The translations under genes and the position numbers were made by a program. This document shows, piece by piece, positions 49,325-60,699 of a stretch of DNA of 64,000 bases. Source of the stretch: Candidatus Heteroruminococcus faecigallinarum (lineage in GTDB: Bacteria > Bacillota > Clostridia > Oscillospirales > Ruminococcaceae); contig CAJFKV010000002.1 of NCBI GenBank assembly GCA_904387055.1, forward strand, positions 1-64,000, given 5' to 3'. Below the pieces are notes generated by a model. The model worked only from the letters and a program-made list of their open reading frames with translations. It searched no databases and was not told the origin of the DNA. How positions within the stretch are numbered: position 1 is the first letter of the stretch; each line of letters begins with the position of its first letter.

Positions 49325-51325
49325 CTACTTTCCGTTATGCTCCTCCTCCGGCAGGGAGGGGTCGCCGTTCTCGGCAAAATATTCGTTGATGGCCTCCACC
49401 AGCAGCTCCCGGGCTTCCTCCAGGTTCTTGCCGGCCAGCTGGGCCGCCGCCATGGTCTGGTGGCCGCCGCCGCCCAGCTTCTCCATAATCAGCTGCACGT
49501 TGATGGCCCCCAGGGAACGGGCGCTGATGTTGACGCTGCCGTCCTTGTCATACATGACAAAGGAGGCGCTCACCCCGCTGATGGTCAGCAGCTCGTCGGC
49601 CGCCTGGGGGGCGGCGATGCGGATATCGGGGATGTCGCTGGCATCGGTGCCGGTGATGGCACAGCCGTGGTGGATCTCCGCGGTGGAGACCAGGGCGCTC
49701 TTCTGCTGATAGGCGCTCATACTGGAGGAGAACAGCTGGCGCACCTGGACAGTGTCCGCCCCCATCCGCCGCAGATAGGCCGCCGCCTCGAAGGTGCGCA
49801 CCCCGGTGCGGATGGTAAAGTTCTTGGTATCCAGGGTGATACCCGCCAGAAGGGCCGCCGCCTCGGGGGCCCGGATGCGGGTGTTCTCCCCCAGGTACTG
49901 GGCAAGCTCGGTCACCATCTCCGAGGCGGAGGAGGCGTAGGGCTCGTGGTAGAAGATCACCGCATTGGCAATATGGCCCACCATCTTCCGGTGGTGGTCG
50001 ATCACCACCACGTTCCGGCAGGCTTCGTACAGCTCCTTGGATTCCACCAGGTTCTCGATATGGGTATCCACAATCACCAGGAGGGTGTGGGGGGTTACCA
50101 TCTCCAGTGCCTCGGCCGGCATCAGCATCCGGTCCCCATAGCCCTTCTCCAGCACCATCTGCAGCAGGGGGCCGGCCAGGGTGGTATTCTTGTTGATGGC
50201 CACAAAGGCGGGCTTGCCCAGCTGTTCCACCGCCCCCAGCATCCCGATGGAGGCCCCCAGGCTGTCCAGATCCCCCATCCGGTGGCCCATGATGAGAACC
50301 TTGTCGCTGGCCATAACGATCTCGGCCAGGGCATTGGCCACGATGCGGGTGCGCACCTTGTTGCGCTTCTCGATGGTCTTGGACACGCCGCCGTAGAACT
50401 CGTACCCGTTCTGGGTCTTGATGGCGGCCTGATCGCCGCCCCGGCCCAGGGCCATGTCCAGGGCCTGCTGGGCCAACTGCTCGGTCTCCCGCAGGAGCTT
50501 GCCCCCCCGGCCCACGCCGATGGACATGGTGGGCTGGATCATCTTGTCGCTGCCCCGCACCTTGCGGACGCTGTCCAGGATGGAGAACCGCTCCTTGATG
50601 ATCTCCTGAAGATGCCGCTCCTCCACAATGGCCATATAGGTTTCCCGGTACAGCTTGCGCACCAGGCCGTTGTGGCCCTCGATAAAGGTGTCGATGCAGC
50701 CCTCAATCTCGCCCATCACCAGGCCCCGTTCCTTCTCCTTGGCATTCTGGAACAGCTCCTCGTAGTTGTCCACCATCATCAGCAGCACCGCCGGGCGGGA
50801 CTGGAAATACTCGTTGGCATAGAACTTCAGCTTGTCGTCGTCGATGAAGTAGAGGACGTACATATCGTCGCTGTCCGCCCGGATGACATAGGCGGTGAAC
50901 ATCCTCCCGGAGAGCTTCACGTTGTACCCCTCCGGGGGGCAGGCCTTGTCCAGGGGGAGGTCCGGCAGGAGCTCCTGCACCAGATGGCCATACCAATCCT
51001 GGCCGCCCAGAACCAGGTCCTGGCAGCGCTGGTTATACCAGGCAATCTCCCGGTCGCCCCGCAGCACCATCACCGGGAAGGGATACTCGGTGAGGGTATC
51101 CTCCTGGGACTTGGCCACCAGCCGGCCCAGTTCCTGGACGGCATTTTCCACCTGCCGCCGGCTGAAGTAGAGGGTGATGAGCATATAGGCGAAGGCGATC
51201 ATCCACAGCGCTGCGGAAATCAAAAAGATCCGCTGGTCCACCAGGGCGGTGAGCACCGCGATCACCGCGCTTGCCGCCAGCAGAACCCAATAGATGGGCC
51301 GGAATAGGTTTACGAGCTTTTTCAA
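49325..51325 (-). CDS. gdpP: GdpP-like DHH/DHHA1 phosphodiesterase with degenerate GGDEF
   Basis: VLIMGHRMGDLDSLGASIGM; VIDHHRKM; GGGGHQTMAAAQLAG. Confidence 0.95.
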   Translation of the reverse strand: MKKLVNLFRPIYWVLLAASAVIAVLTALVDQRIFLISAALWMIAFAYMLITLYFSRRQVENAVQELGRLVAKSQEDTLTEYPFPVMVLRGDREIAWYNQRCQDLVLGGQDWYGHLVQELLPDLPLDKACPPEGYNVKLSGRMFTAYVIRADSDDMYVLYFIDDDKLKFYANEYFQSRPAVLLMMVDNYEELFQNAKEKERGLVMGEIEGCIDTFIEGHNGLVRKLYRETYMAIVEERHLQEIIKERFSILDSVRKVRGSDKMIQPTMSIGVGRGGKLLRETEQLAQQALDMALGRGGDQAAIKTQNGYEFYGGVSKTIEKRNKVRTRIVANALAEIVMASDKVLIMGHRMGDLDSLGASIGMLGAVEQLGKPAFVAINKNTTLAGPLLQMVLEKGYGDRMLMPAEALEMVTPHTLLVIVDTHIENLVESKELYEACRNVVVIDHHRKMVGHIANAVIFYHEPYASSASEMVTELAQYLGENTRIRAPEAAALLAGITLDTKNFTIRTGVRTFEAAAYLRRMGADTVQVRQLFSSSMSAYQQKSALVSTAEIHHGCAITGTDASDIPDIRIAAPQAADELLTISGVSASFVMYDKDGSVNISARSLGAINVQLIMEKLGGGGHQTMAAAQLAGKNLEEARELLVEAINEYFAENGDPSLPEEEHNGK

Positions 51326-51427
51326 GACTACCCCTCCTGCGCCCAGGCGGCCTCAGCCGCCGCCCCGGCGCCCTGATCTCTTTTTGCATTATACCAGAAT
51401 ACTGGAGAAAAGAAAAGACGAGGCTGT

Positions 51428-51715
51428 TTACAAAGAGCGATAGATGGTCGTCTGGGAACCGGCCGGCTGGCGCAGGGCCTTCATCTGAGGGACGATGGTC
51501 TGGAAATGGCCGCTCCGGTTGTGGGCATCCAGCGCCTGCTGGTCCCGCCACCGCTCCACAAAGGCGAAAACGTTGGGGTCGGCCGGGTCGGCCACCAGGT
51601 CATAGGAGAGGCAGCCCTCCTCGGCCCGGCTTTGCTCCACCAGGGGCGCGGTAACCTCCAAAAACGCCTGACGCCGGTCGGGGCGGATGCAGTTGCGGGA
51701 AACAATGACAATCAT
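51428..51715 (-). CDS. Antibiotic biosynthesis monooxygenase-fold (ABM) protein
   Basis: MIVIVSRNCIRPDRRQAFLEVTAPLVEQSRAEEGCLSYDL; FAFVERWRDQQALDAH. Confidence 0.9.
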   Translation of the reverse strand: MIVIVSRNCIRPDRRQAFLEVTAPLVEQSRAEEGCLSYDLVADPADPNVFAFVERWRDQQALDAHNRSGHFQTIVPQMKALRQPAGSQTTIYRSL

Positions 51716-51946
51716 GGCGATCCCTCCTGATCGAATCAGCCCTCCCCGCAAGGGAGGGAATACTTTATTGTACCATACCAGCCTCATTCCTTCAAGGAAA
51801 TCCCCCGAGAAAACTCTCCTTTCCGCTGTTGCGGCAGCCAGAAACCCGGCAAACAAAGCACTTCCCCCTCCCCGGCAACAAAGCAAGGCCCGGAAACCGG
51901 CTATGGTTTCCGGGCCTTGGAATTGGCGGGGCAAAGAGGGAACGGC

Positions 51947-53104
51947 TTAGCGGTCCAGGGACGCCATGATGTAGTCGCCGAACTCCCGGCAGGTGGCGCC
52001 GCCCTCCCGGCCGGTAATGACCAGCTTCTTGTCCTGGAACATGCAGTAGTCCAGGGCCTTTTCCAGCTTGGCGGCCTCTTCAAAGAAGCTCACATGGTTG
52101 AGCATCATGACGGCGGCCCGCAGGAGGGAGCAGGGATCGGCATACTGGCCGCGGCCCTCCTCCACCATCCGGGGAGCGGAGCCGTGGATCGCCTCAAACA
52201 TGGCGTACCGGTTGCCCAGGTTGGCGCCGCCGGCGGTCCCCACGCCGCCCTGGAACTCGGCCGCCTCGTCGGTGATGATGTCGCCGTACAGGTTGGGCAG
52301 GATCAGCACCTGGAACTGGGTGCGCCGCTTGGGATCGATGAGCTTGGCGGTGAGGATATCCGCATACCAGTCGTCGGTGGTGATCTCCGGATACTCCTGG
52401 CCGATCCGCTTGCAGATGTTGAGGAAGTTGCCGTCGGTGGTCTTGACCACGTTGGCCTTGGTGATGATGGAAACCCGGGTCTTGCCGTTCTTCCGGGCAT
52501 AGTCATAGGCCATGCGGGCAATCCGCTCGGTGGCCTGGGTGGTCTCGATGGTGAAGTCCACCCCCAGGTCCTCGGTCACGTTCACGCCCTCGGTGCCCAC
52601 GGCATAGATGCCCTCCGAGTTCTCCCGGAAGAAGCACCAGTCGATCCCCTGCTCGGGCACCTTGACAGGGCGCACATTGGCAAAGAGGTCCAGCCCCTTG
52701 CGCATGGCCACATTGGCGCTCTCCAGGTTCTTGCAGCCGTCACCGGCGTCGGGGGTGGTGGTGGGGCCCTTCAGGATCACGTGGCAGGCCTTCAGCTGCT
52801 CCATGATATCGTCGGGGATGGCCTTGTTCTGGGCCAGGCGGTTTTCAATGGTGAGCCCCTCGATCATCCGCAGCTCCACCTTGCCGGCACGGATCTTGTC
52901 GGCCAGCAGGGTCTCTAGAATCCGCTGGGCCTCGGCAGTGATGATGGGGCCGATGCCGTCGCCGCCCACGATACCGATGATGAGCTTGTCCAGTTTGGTG
53001 TAGTCGATCATCTCGTTATCCGCCTTCATCCGCTCCACGCGGGCCAGCTGCTTCTCCAGCAGGGCGGCGAATTTCTCGGTTGCAATGCGTACATTCTCAG
53101 TCAT
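51947..53104 (-). CDS. Isocitrate/isopropylmalate dehydrogenase family protein
   Basis: IGIVGGDGIGPIITAEAQRIL; RENSEGIYAVGTEG; NLYGDIITDEAAE. Confidence 0.94.
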   Translation of the reverse strand: MTENVRIATEKFAALLEKQLARVERMKADNEMIDYTKLDKLIIGIVGGDGIGPIITAEAQRILETLLADKIRAGKVELRMIEGLTIENRLAQNKAIPDDIMEQLKACHVILKGPTTTPDAGDGCKNLESANVAMRKGLDLFANVRPVKVPEQGIDWCFFRENSEGIYAVGTEGVNVTEDLGVDFTIETTQATERIARMAYDYARKNGKTRVSIITKANVVKTTDGNFLNICKRIGQEYPEITTDDWYADILTAKLIDPKRRTQFQVLILPNLYGDIITDEAAEFQGGVGTAGGANLGNRYAMFEAIHGSAPRMVEEGRGQYADPCSLLRAAVMMLNHVSFFEEAAKLEKALDYCMFQDKKLVITGREGGATCREFGDYIMASLDR

Positions 53105-53195
53105 TGGGAAGGACCTCCTTACATGCAGATATGAATCCATTCAGCTGGTTATCATGATACAATAGGGGCAGAAAAAATGCAAGTCACCCCTTTAC

Positions 53196-53234
53196 AAAAA
53201 AGCCCCGCGCCCCTCGGTACAAGGGAGCGCGGGC
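53196..53234 (-). terminator. Terminator after the GntR gene
   Basis: GCCCGCGCTCCCTT..AGGGGCGCGGGGCTTTTTT on minus strand. Confidence 0.85.
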
Positions 53235-53253
53235 AGCAAAACAAGCAGGGGGG

Positions 53254-53925
53254 TTATTCCTGATGGGCCCGTTCGGCGCGGTCGCGGCCGGCCCGGATGT
53301 GGGCCAGCACCGCCTGGAACACCTTCTCCGGGTCCCGCTTGCGCAGGGTGTCCAGGATGACCAGGTGCTCCTGGGTGGCTTCTTTGATGACGTCCTCCCG
53401 GGGGGTCTTGCCGTTCTCGGCATAATAGCGCATCCGCAGGGAATGGGCCTTGGTGGTCATCAGCACCTCCCGCAGCTGGCGGTTGGTAACATACTGGAAG
53501 AACATCTCGTGAAGATCCAGATCCGACTGGACATACTCCTGGAAAGACTCCGCCCCGTTGAGGAGAGCATTGATCCGGTTGTACATGTTGTCGATCTCCT
53601 CGTCGGGAATCCGCGGGGTGGAAACCTTTGCTCCGTAGGGCTCCAGCAGCTCCCGCATTTCCCAGTTGTCCCGGATGTCCTCGGGGGTAATGAGGGAGAC
53701 GATGGCCCCCCGCCGGGGGATGATGGTGGCAAACCCATCCCGATGCAGCATGTTGAGAGCCTCCCGGATGGGGGCGCGGCTGATGTTCATTGCCCGAGAG
53801 AGCTCCTCTTCCGGCAGCCGCATGCCAGGGGCCAGCTTGCCGGTGATGATTTGATTCCGGAGATTTTCATACACCATTTCCTTGAGGGAGAGATTGGGAC
53901 CAAGGGCCTCGACCGGATATTCCAT
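53254..53925 (-). CDS. GntR family regulator (FCD type)
   Basis: LKEMVYENLRNQIITGKLAPGMRLPEEELSRAMNISRAPIREALNML. Confidence 0.95.
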   Translation of the reverse strand: MEYPVEALGPNLSLKEMVYENLRNQIITGKLAPGMRLPEEELSRAMNISRAPIREALNMLHRDGFATIIPRRGAIVSLITPEDIRDNWEMRELLEPYGAKVSTPRIPDEEIDNMYNRINALLNGAESFQEYVQSDLDLHEMFFQYVTNRQLREVLMTTKAHSLRMRYYAENGKTPREDVIKEATQEHLVILDTLRKRDPEKVFQAVLAHIRAGRDRAERAHQE

Positions 53926-53960
53926 GAAAGAGCCTCCTTCTTATGCGATGCTATGTCTTT

Positions 53961-53989
53961 ATTATACATAATCGGGAAACGAATGTCGA
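53961..53989 (-). promoter_or_regulatory. gntR promoter TCGACA-17-TATAAT with palindrome ATTATACATAAT over the -10
   Basis: -10 53961-53966, -35 53984-53989, dyad 53961-53972. Confidence 0.7.
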
Positions 53990-54118
53990 CTACTTTTTTC
54001 TCTTTTGGCGGGAAAGTTTGTCAAATTTGCTTTGACAAGGAAATTCCTCTCTGCAAATGGATCCCCCGTACAGCGGCCGCCCCCTTAAATCCAAAGGGAA
54101 AAGAGGAAAAGCACCTGC

Positions 54119-54151
54119 CAAAAAGCCTGGAACGCGGCTGCGCTCCAGGCT
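54119..54151 (-). terminator. nifU terminator
   Basis: AGCCTGGAGCGC..GCGTTCCAGGCTTTTT on minus strand. Confidence 0.85.
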
Positions 54152-54163
54152 GGCAAGGGGCGG

Positions 54164-54601
54164 TCAGGAACAGCAGGGGCCTTCCTCCTCACAGGAGGGG
54201 GAGAGGCGGCCCACCAGGGGCTCCGGGTCGATGCCCAGGCGGGTGTAGTAATCGGCCAGGGCGGCTTTCACCGCCTGCTCGGCCAGGACCGAGCAGTGGA
54301 CCTTGGCGGGGGGGAGGCCGTCCAGGGCTTCCATCACCGCCTTGTTGGTGAGCTGGAGGGCTTCTTCAATGGACCGGCCCTTCACCATCTCGGTGGCCAT
54401 GGAGCTGGTGGCGATGGCCGCCCCGCAGCCGAAGGTCTTGAACTTTACGTCGGTGATGACCCCGTCCTGGATCTTCAGATACATTTTCATAATATCGCCG
54501 CACTTAGCGTTGCCCACCTCGCCCACGCCGTCCGCGTCGGGAATTTCCCCCACATTCCGGGGGTTGTTGAAGTGGTCCAGAACCTTCTCGGTGTATAACA
54601 T
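54164..54601 (-). CDS. nifU: Fe-S cluster assembly scaffold NifU/IscU
   Basis: MLYTEKVLDHFNNPRNVGEIPDADGVGEVGNAKCGDIM; HCSVLAEQAVKAAL. Confidence 0.97.
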   Translation of the reverse strand: MLYTEKVLDHFNNPRNVGEIPDADGVGEVGNAKCGDIMKMYLKIQDGVITDVKFKTFGCGAAIATSSMATEMVKGRSIEEALQLTNKAVMEALDGLPPAKVHCSVLAEQAVKAALADYYTRLGIDPEPLVGRLSPSCEEEGPCCS

Positions 54602-54635
54602 GGCAGTTCATCCTTTCCTAGTACGATGGCTGGGG

Positions 54636-55820
54636 TTAGCAGCGGCCCTCGGCCTTCATCCGCTCCCACACGGGGGACATGGCCCGCAGCTCTTCCACCA
54701 CCTGGGGCAGCACCTCCAGAATGTAGTCCACGTCCTCGCTGGTGTTCTCCTCGGAAAGGGAGAGACGCAGGGAGCCGTGGGCCACCTCGTGGGGCAGGCC
54801 GATGGCCAGAAGCACATGGCTGGGGTCCAGGGAACCGGAGGTGCAGGCCGAGCCGGAGGAGGCGCAGATGCCCCGGGCATCCAGCTTCAGCAGGAGGGCC
54901 TCCCCCTCGATCCCCTCGATGGAGAGGTTCACGTTGCCGGGCAGCCGGCGTTCCCGGTCCCCGTTGAGGCGGGTGCAGGGAATCTGGAGGGCTCCCTCGA
55001 TCAGCCGGTCCCGAAGAGCGGCGATCCGGGGCAGTTCCTCCCCCATCCGGCTGTGGGCGAGCTCCATGGCGGCAGCGGTTCCCACAATGCCGGCCACATT
55101 CTCGGTGCCGGCCCGCTTGCCCCGTTCCTGGCCGCCCCCGTCGATCAGGTTCCAGGGGACGGTGCCCTTGCGGGCGTACAGCACGCCGGAGCCCTTGGGG
55201 CCGTGGATCTTGTGGGCGGAGAGGGAGAGAAGGTCGATGTTGTCCCGCCGGACGTCCAGGTCCAGATGGCAGACGGCCTGAACGGCATCGGTATGGAAAA
55301 GGACGCCCCGTTCCCGGCACAGGGCGCCGATCTGGGCGATGGGCTGGATGGTGCCGATCTCGTTGTTGGCCGCCATAATGGAGACCAGAGCGGTGTCCTC
55401 CCGGAGGGCTGCCTCCACCGCCCGGGGGGAGACGATGCCCTTCTCCCCCACCGGCAGATAGGTGACCGAGAAGCCCTCCTTCTCCAGGGCGGCACAGGTG
55501 TGCAGGACGGCGTGGTGCTCAAAGACGGTGGTCACCAGATGCTTCTTCCCCTGGGCAGCCAGGCGGTGAGCGGTTCCTTTGATGGCCCAGTTGTCCGCCT
55601 CGCTGCCGCCGGAGGTGAAGTATACCTCGCTGCTGTCACAGCCCAGGATGGCCGCCACCCGGCGGCGGGCGTCCAGCACCGCCTGGGCCGCTTCCCGGCC
55701 CTTGCTGTAGATGCTGGAGGGGTTGCCGTATCCCTCGGTGAGCCAGGGCAGCATGGCGTCCAGCACCGCGGGGGAAAGCCTGGTGGTGGCGGCATTGTCC
55801 GCATAGACGAAACGCTTCAT
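54636..55820 (-). CDS. nifS: Cysteine desulfurase NifS/IscS
   Basis: [44 protein letters not shown]. Confidence 0.97.
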   Translation of the reverse strand: MKRFVYADNAATTRLSPAVLDAMLPWLTEGYGNPSSIYSKGREAAQAVLDARRRVAAILGCDSSEVYFTSGGSEADNWAIKGTAHRLAAQGKKHLVTTVFEHHAVLHTCAALEKEGFSVTYLPVGEKGIVSPRAVEAALREDTALVSIMAANNEIGTIQPIAQIGALCRERGVLFHTDAVQAVCHLDLDVRRDNIDLLSLSAHKIHGPKGSGVLYARKGTVPWNLIDGGGQERGKRAGTENVAGIVGTAAAMELAHSRMGEELPRIAALRDRLIEGALQIPCTRLNGDRERRLPGNVNLSIEGIEGEALLLKLDARGICASSGSACTSGSLDPSHVLLAIGLPHEVAHGSLRLSLSEENTSEDVDYILEVLPQVVEELRAMSPVWERMKAEGRC

Positions 55821-55877
55821 AAAAGGGTACCTCCTGTTTTGACGATCTGGAATAGGGCCGGCGGTTTCCTTGTCCTT

Positions 55878-55906
55878 ATAATATACCAAAAAAGTATATA
55901 TTTCAA
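55878..55906 (-). promoter_or_regulatory. nifS-nifU promoter TTGAAA-17-TATTAT with dyad ATATACN7GTATAT in the spacer
   Basis: -10 55878-55883, -35 55901-55906, dyad 55881-55899. Confidence 0.75.
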
Positions 55907-56010
55907 GAGAGAAATCCGTACTCGGGACGGCTGCCGGAGGATTTTGGATCACTTGACAGAAACCGACCGCGGCAGGAGGACAAACTATCCACCCTGCCCA
56001 AAAAGCCGCC

Positions 56011-56463
56011 CTACCCCTGGCGGAGCTTCTCGATCTCCCCCACGGCCAGCCGGTCACACCGCTCGTTTTCCGGGTGGCCCGCATGGCCCTTGACCCACCG
56101 CAGGGTTACCTGGTGGCGCCCCAGCTGCTCCAGCAGCAGCGCCCACAGGTCGGCGTTGAGGGCGGGGGACCCGTCCGCCTTTTTCCAGCCCTTCCGCTTC
56201 CAGTTGTAGACCCAGCCCTTCTCCACCCCGTCCACCAGGTATTTGGAGTCGCTGGTGAGCAGCACCCGGCAGGGCTCCCGCAGGGCCTGCAGGCCCCGGA
56301 TGGCGGCGGTGAGCTCCATGCGGTTGTTGGTGGTGGTGGCCTCGCCGCCGCTCAGCTCCTTTTCCACCCCTTTGTATCGGAGCACCGCCCCCCAGCCTCC
56401 CGGCCCCGGGTTGCCGGAGCAGGCTCCGTCGGTAAACAGTTCCACCAGTTTCCGTTCCTCCAT
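56011..56463 (-). CDS. rnhA: Ribonuclease HI
   Basis: [55 protein letters not shown]. Confidence 0.97.
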   Translation of the reverse strand: MEERKLVELFTDGACSGNPGPGGWGAVLRYKGVEKELSGGEATTTNNRMELTAAIRGLQALREPCRVLLTSDSKYLVDGVEKGWVYNWKRKGWKKADGSPALNADLWALLLEQLGRHQVTLRWVKGHAGHPENERCDRLAVGEIEKLRQG

Positions 56464-56627
56464 TGGCGCGCCTCCATGCAGAGGGGAGAAGATTCTCCCT
56501 TTGATTCTTCCCAGAAAGTATAGAGGAAATCCATAAATTTTACAAGGGAAGGCTTAAAATTTCCCAAAGGCCCCTATACTATTGGTAGAAAAATTTGCAG
56601 GAAAAGGAGGATTCGAGGGCGGCGGCC

Positions 56628-57091
56628 TTGACAGAGGCCCCCAATAATTGTACACTATAACCAGCGAAGTGTTCGGCTTTTTGGATACCTTTTAAGAAGT
56701 GAGAAGAGACCGCCCTGCCGAAGAGGGCGATCTCGAGGCGGCCGTTTCCCGGGCGGCAAGGCACGGGGCAGGCCGTCGGCCGCAGGGCTGCCGGAACAGT
56801 TGCTGCGGCGTGCAGGAAGGCCCTTCCCTGGGAAGGGCCCAATAGCGGCAAAGAAGTAGTGCTCTCTCCCTGGCCGGGAGGAGGGCGTCTCTTTGGTGCA
56901 GAAAAATCCTTCTTTTGCGGTTCCGTTCCCCGGGATATACCAGTTTTTTTGGATGGGGACAGGCGGCTGGTCCAAAAGGGCGGCGCTTTTCAAGATGGGT
57001 TATTGTCTGCGGCGGGATCGATTGCCGGAGACTGGAAAGAGAAAGGCCCCCTCGAGCAATTGGGGCCCACAGCAAAATGGAGGTACGATTT
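56628..57091 (+). promoter_or_regulatory. Promoter TTGACA-17-TACACT and about 430-nt structured 5' leader of RNase J (possible embedded ncRNA)
   Basis: -35 56628-56633, -10 56651-56656; closing stem 56704-56716/56882-56893; inner stems 56761-56813 and 56819-56839. Confidence 0.6.
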
Positions 57092-59284
<2,193 letters not shown>

Positions 59285-59367
59285 CGACGGTTTCCATACG
59301 AATGCCGCCCGCCTCCCAACAGGGGGCGGGCGGCAGCGGTATCGGGACAGAAAGGATGGTATGATCC

Positions 59368-59883
59368 ATGAGACTGCTGGCGGTAATCGATATGCAGAAC
59401 GATTTTGTAACCGGGGCGCTGGGCACCCCCCAGGCCCAGGCCATCCTGCCCGCGGTGAAAAAGCGGGTGGAGCAGGCCCTGGCCGAAGGCGCCGCCCTGG
59501 TGTTTACCCAGGACACCCACGGCCCCCAGTACCCGGAGACCCAGGAGGGCCGGCGCCTGCCGGTGCCCCATTGCATCCAGGGAACTCCCGGCTGGGAGAT
59601 TGTCCCCGCCCTCCGGTGCTATCTGCCAAGGGGGCGGATTTTTGAGAAGCCGTCCTTCGGCAGCTGGGAACTGGCCGCCTATGCCCGGGAGAAGGGCTTT
59701 GACCAGATCGAAGTGATCGGCTTGTGTACCGATATCTGTGTCCTGTCCAACGTTCTGCTTCTCAAGGCGGCCCTGCCGGAGGCGGAGATCCTGGTGGACT
59801 CCGCCTGCTGCGCCGGGGTAACCCCTCAAAGCCATGAGAATGCCCTGTCTGCCATGAAGGTCTGCCAGGTGACGGTGGTGTGA
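59368..59883 (+). CDS. pncA: Nicotinamidase / isochorismatase-family cysteine hydrolase
   Basis: LLAVIDMQNDFVTGALGTPQAQAI; VIGLCTDICVLSN. Confidence 0.93.
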   Translation: MRLLAVIDMQNDFVTGALGTPQAQAILPAVKKRVEQALAEGAALVFTQDTHGPQYPETQEGRRLPVPHCIQGTPGWEIVPALRCYLPRGRIFEKPSFGSWELAAYAREKGFDQIEVIGLCTDICVLSNVLLLKAALPEAEILVDSACCAGVTPQSHENALSAMKVCQVTVV

Positions 59884-59893
59884 GGAGGAACGG

Positions 59894-60181
59894 CTACCGA
59901 TCCGGGTCCTTTGCCAGCACCTCCATCATGATCCGGGCCCCCAGACGGAAAGCATCCACAAAGACGGCGGCCTCCTCCATGGCCAGCACGGGCATATAAT
60001 CGTCCAGAAAGGCGGTCAGCTCCTCGGCGAGGTCGGGGTCCAGCCGGGCCACTCGTTCCAGCATCCGCTGCTGGTTCTGGGCGTGCTCCCGGGCCAGATG
60101 ACGATATTCTTCCTGCGAGGGGCGGCATCGTTCCGAGGGCATGATTTCTCCGTTGTAAAGGGCTTCCAGAACGCTGTACAT
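59894..60181 (-). CDS. DUF6809-like protein
   Basis: MYSVLEALYNGEIMPSERCRPSQEEYRHLAREHAQNQQRML; AGGAGAGG RBS. Confidence 0.75.
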   Translation of the reverse strand: MYSVLEALYNGEIMPSERCRPSQEEYRHLAREHAQNQQRMLERVARLDPDLAEELTAFLDDYMPVLAMEEAAVFVDAFRLGARIMMEVLAKDPDR

Positions 60182-60219
60182 AGTCGTATCCTCTCCTTTT
60201 TGGTTGGGTTTTCCAGCGG

Positions 60220-60458
60220 TTAGGAACGATAGAAAACCGTCCCTTTTTTTCGTCATTCGGCGCTGCACCGCTCAGTTCCCGTTCCAGCTGCTCCACGCCG
60301 CTTTGGAGTGCCATGCACATAAGCCGATTGCGGGAGTAATCGCTTTGGGCGGACAGCCGATCGAATCGCTGCTGCAGCTTTCTGTCCAGCCGCAGGGTCA
60401 TGGTAATGGCTTCTTTTTTCTCTTTGGGATATGCGATGGATGCAGATTGGCCGGACAT
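60220..60458 (-). CDS. Ribbon-helix-helix-like protein; zero frame has no stop here, needs a -1 shift at A7
   Basis: AITMTLRLDRKLQQRFDRLSAQSDYSRNRLMCMALQSGVEQLERELSG; slippery A_AAA_AAG at 60243-60250. Confidence 0.6.
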
Positions 60459-60699
60459 ACCGGTTCCCTCCCCTGTGTAGAATGGCTTTATTATACTGGA
60501 TACCGGTAGATCTTTCTATAACACATTTTGTGTCACAAATTCGGCAACGGGAACCGGCCCCTGTGGCGTTTGTTCCGGAGAAGGGCAAAACCTTCGGCCA
60601 CCGTTCATTTTATTGTGCTTTCCCCCTTGTGTTCTTCCATCGAATCTGCTAATATAAAAACAAAGATCATTTTTTATTTTTATTTTTTGAGGTGACGCA

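Noticed and set aside
56660-56970. 6S RNA, tmRNA or SRP RNA in the RNase J leader
   Set aside because: The region is structured, but no diagnostic motifs (6S central-bubble layout, tmRNA tag frame, SRP GGAAG apical loop) could be confirmed by eye; kept only as an unclassified leader/RNA.
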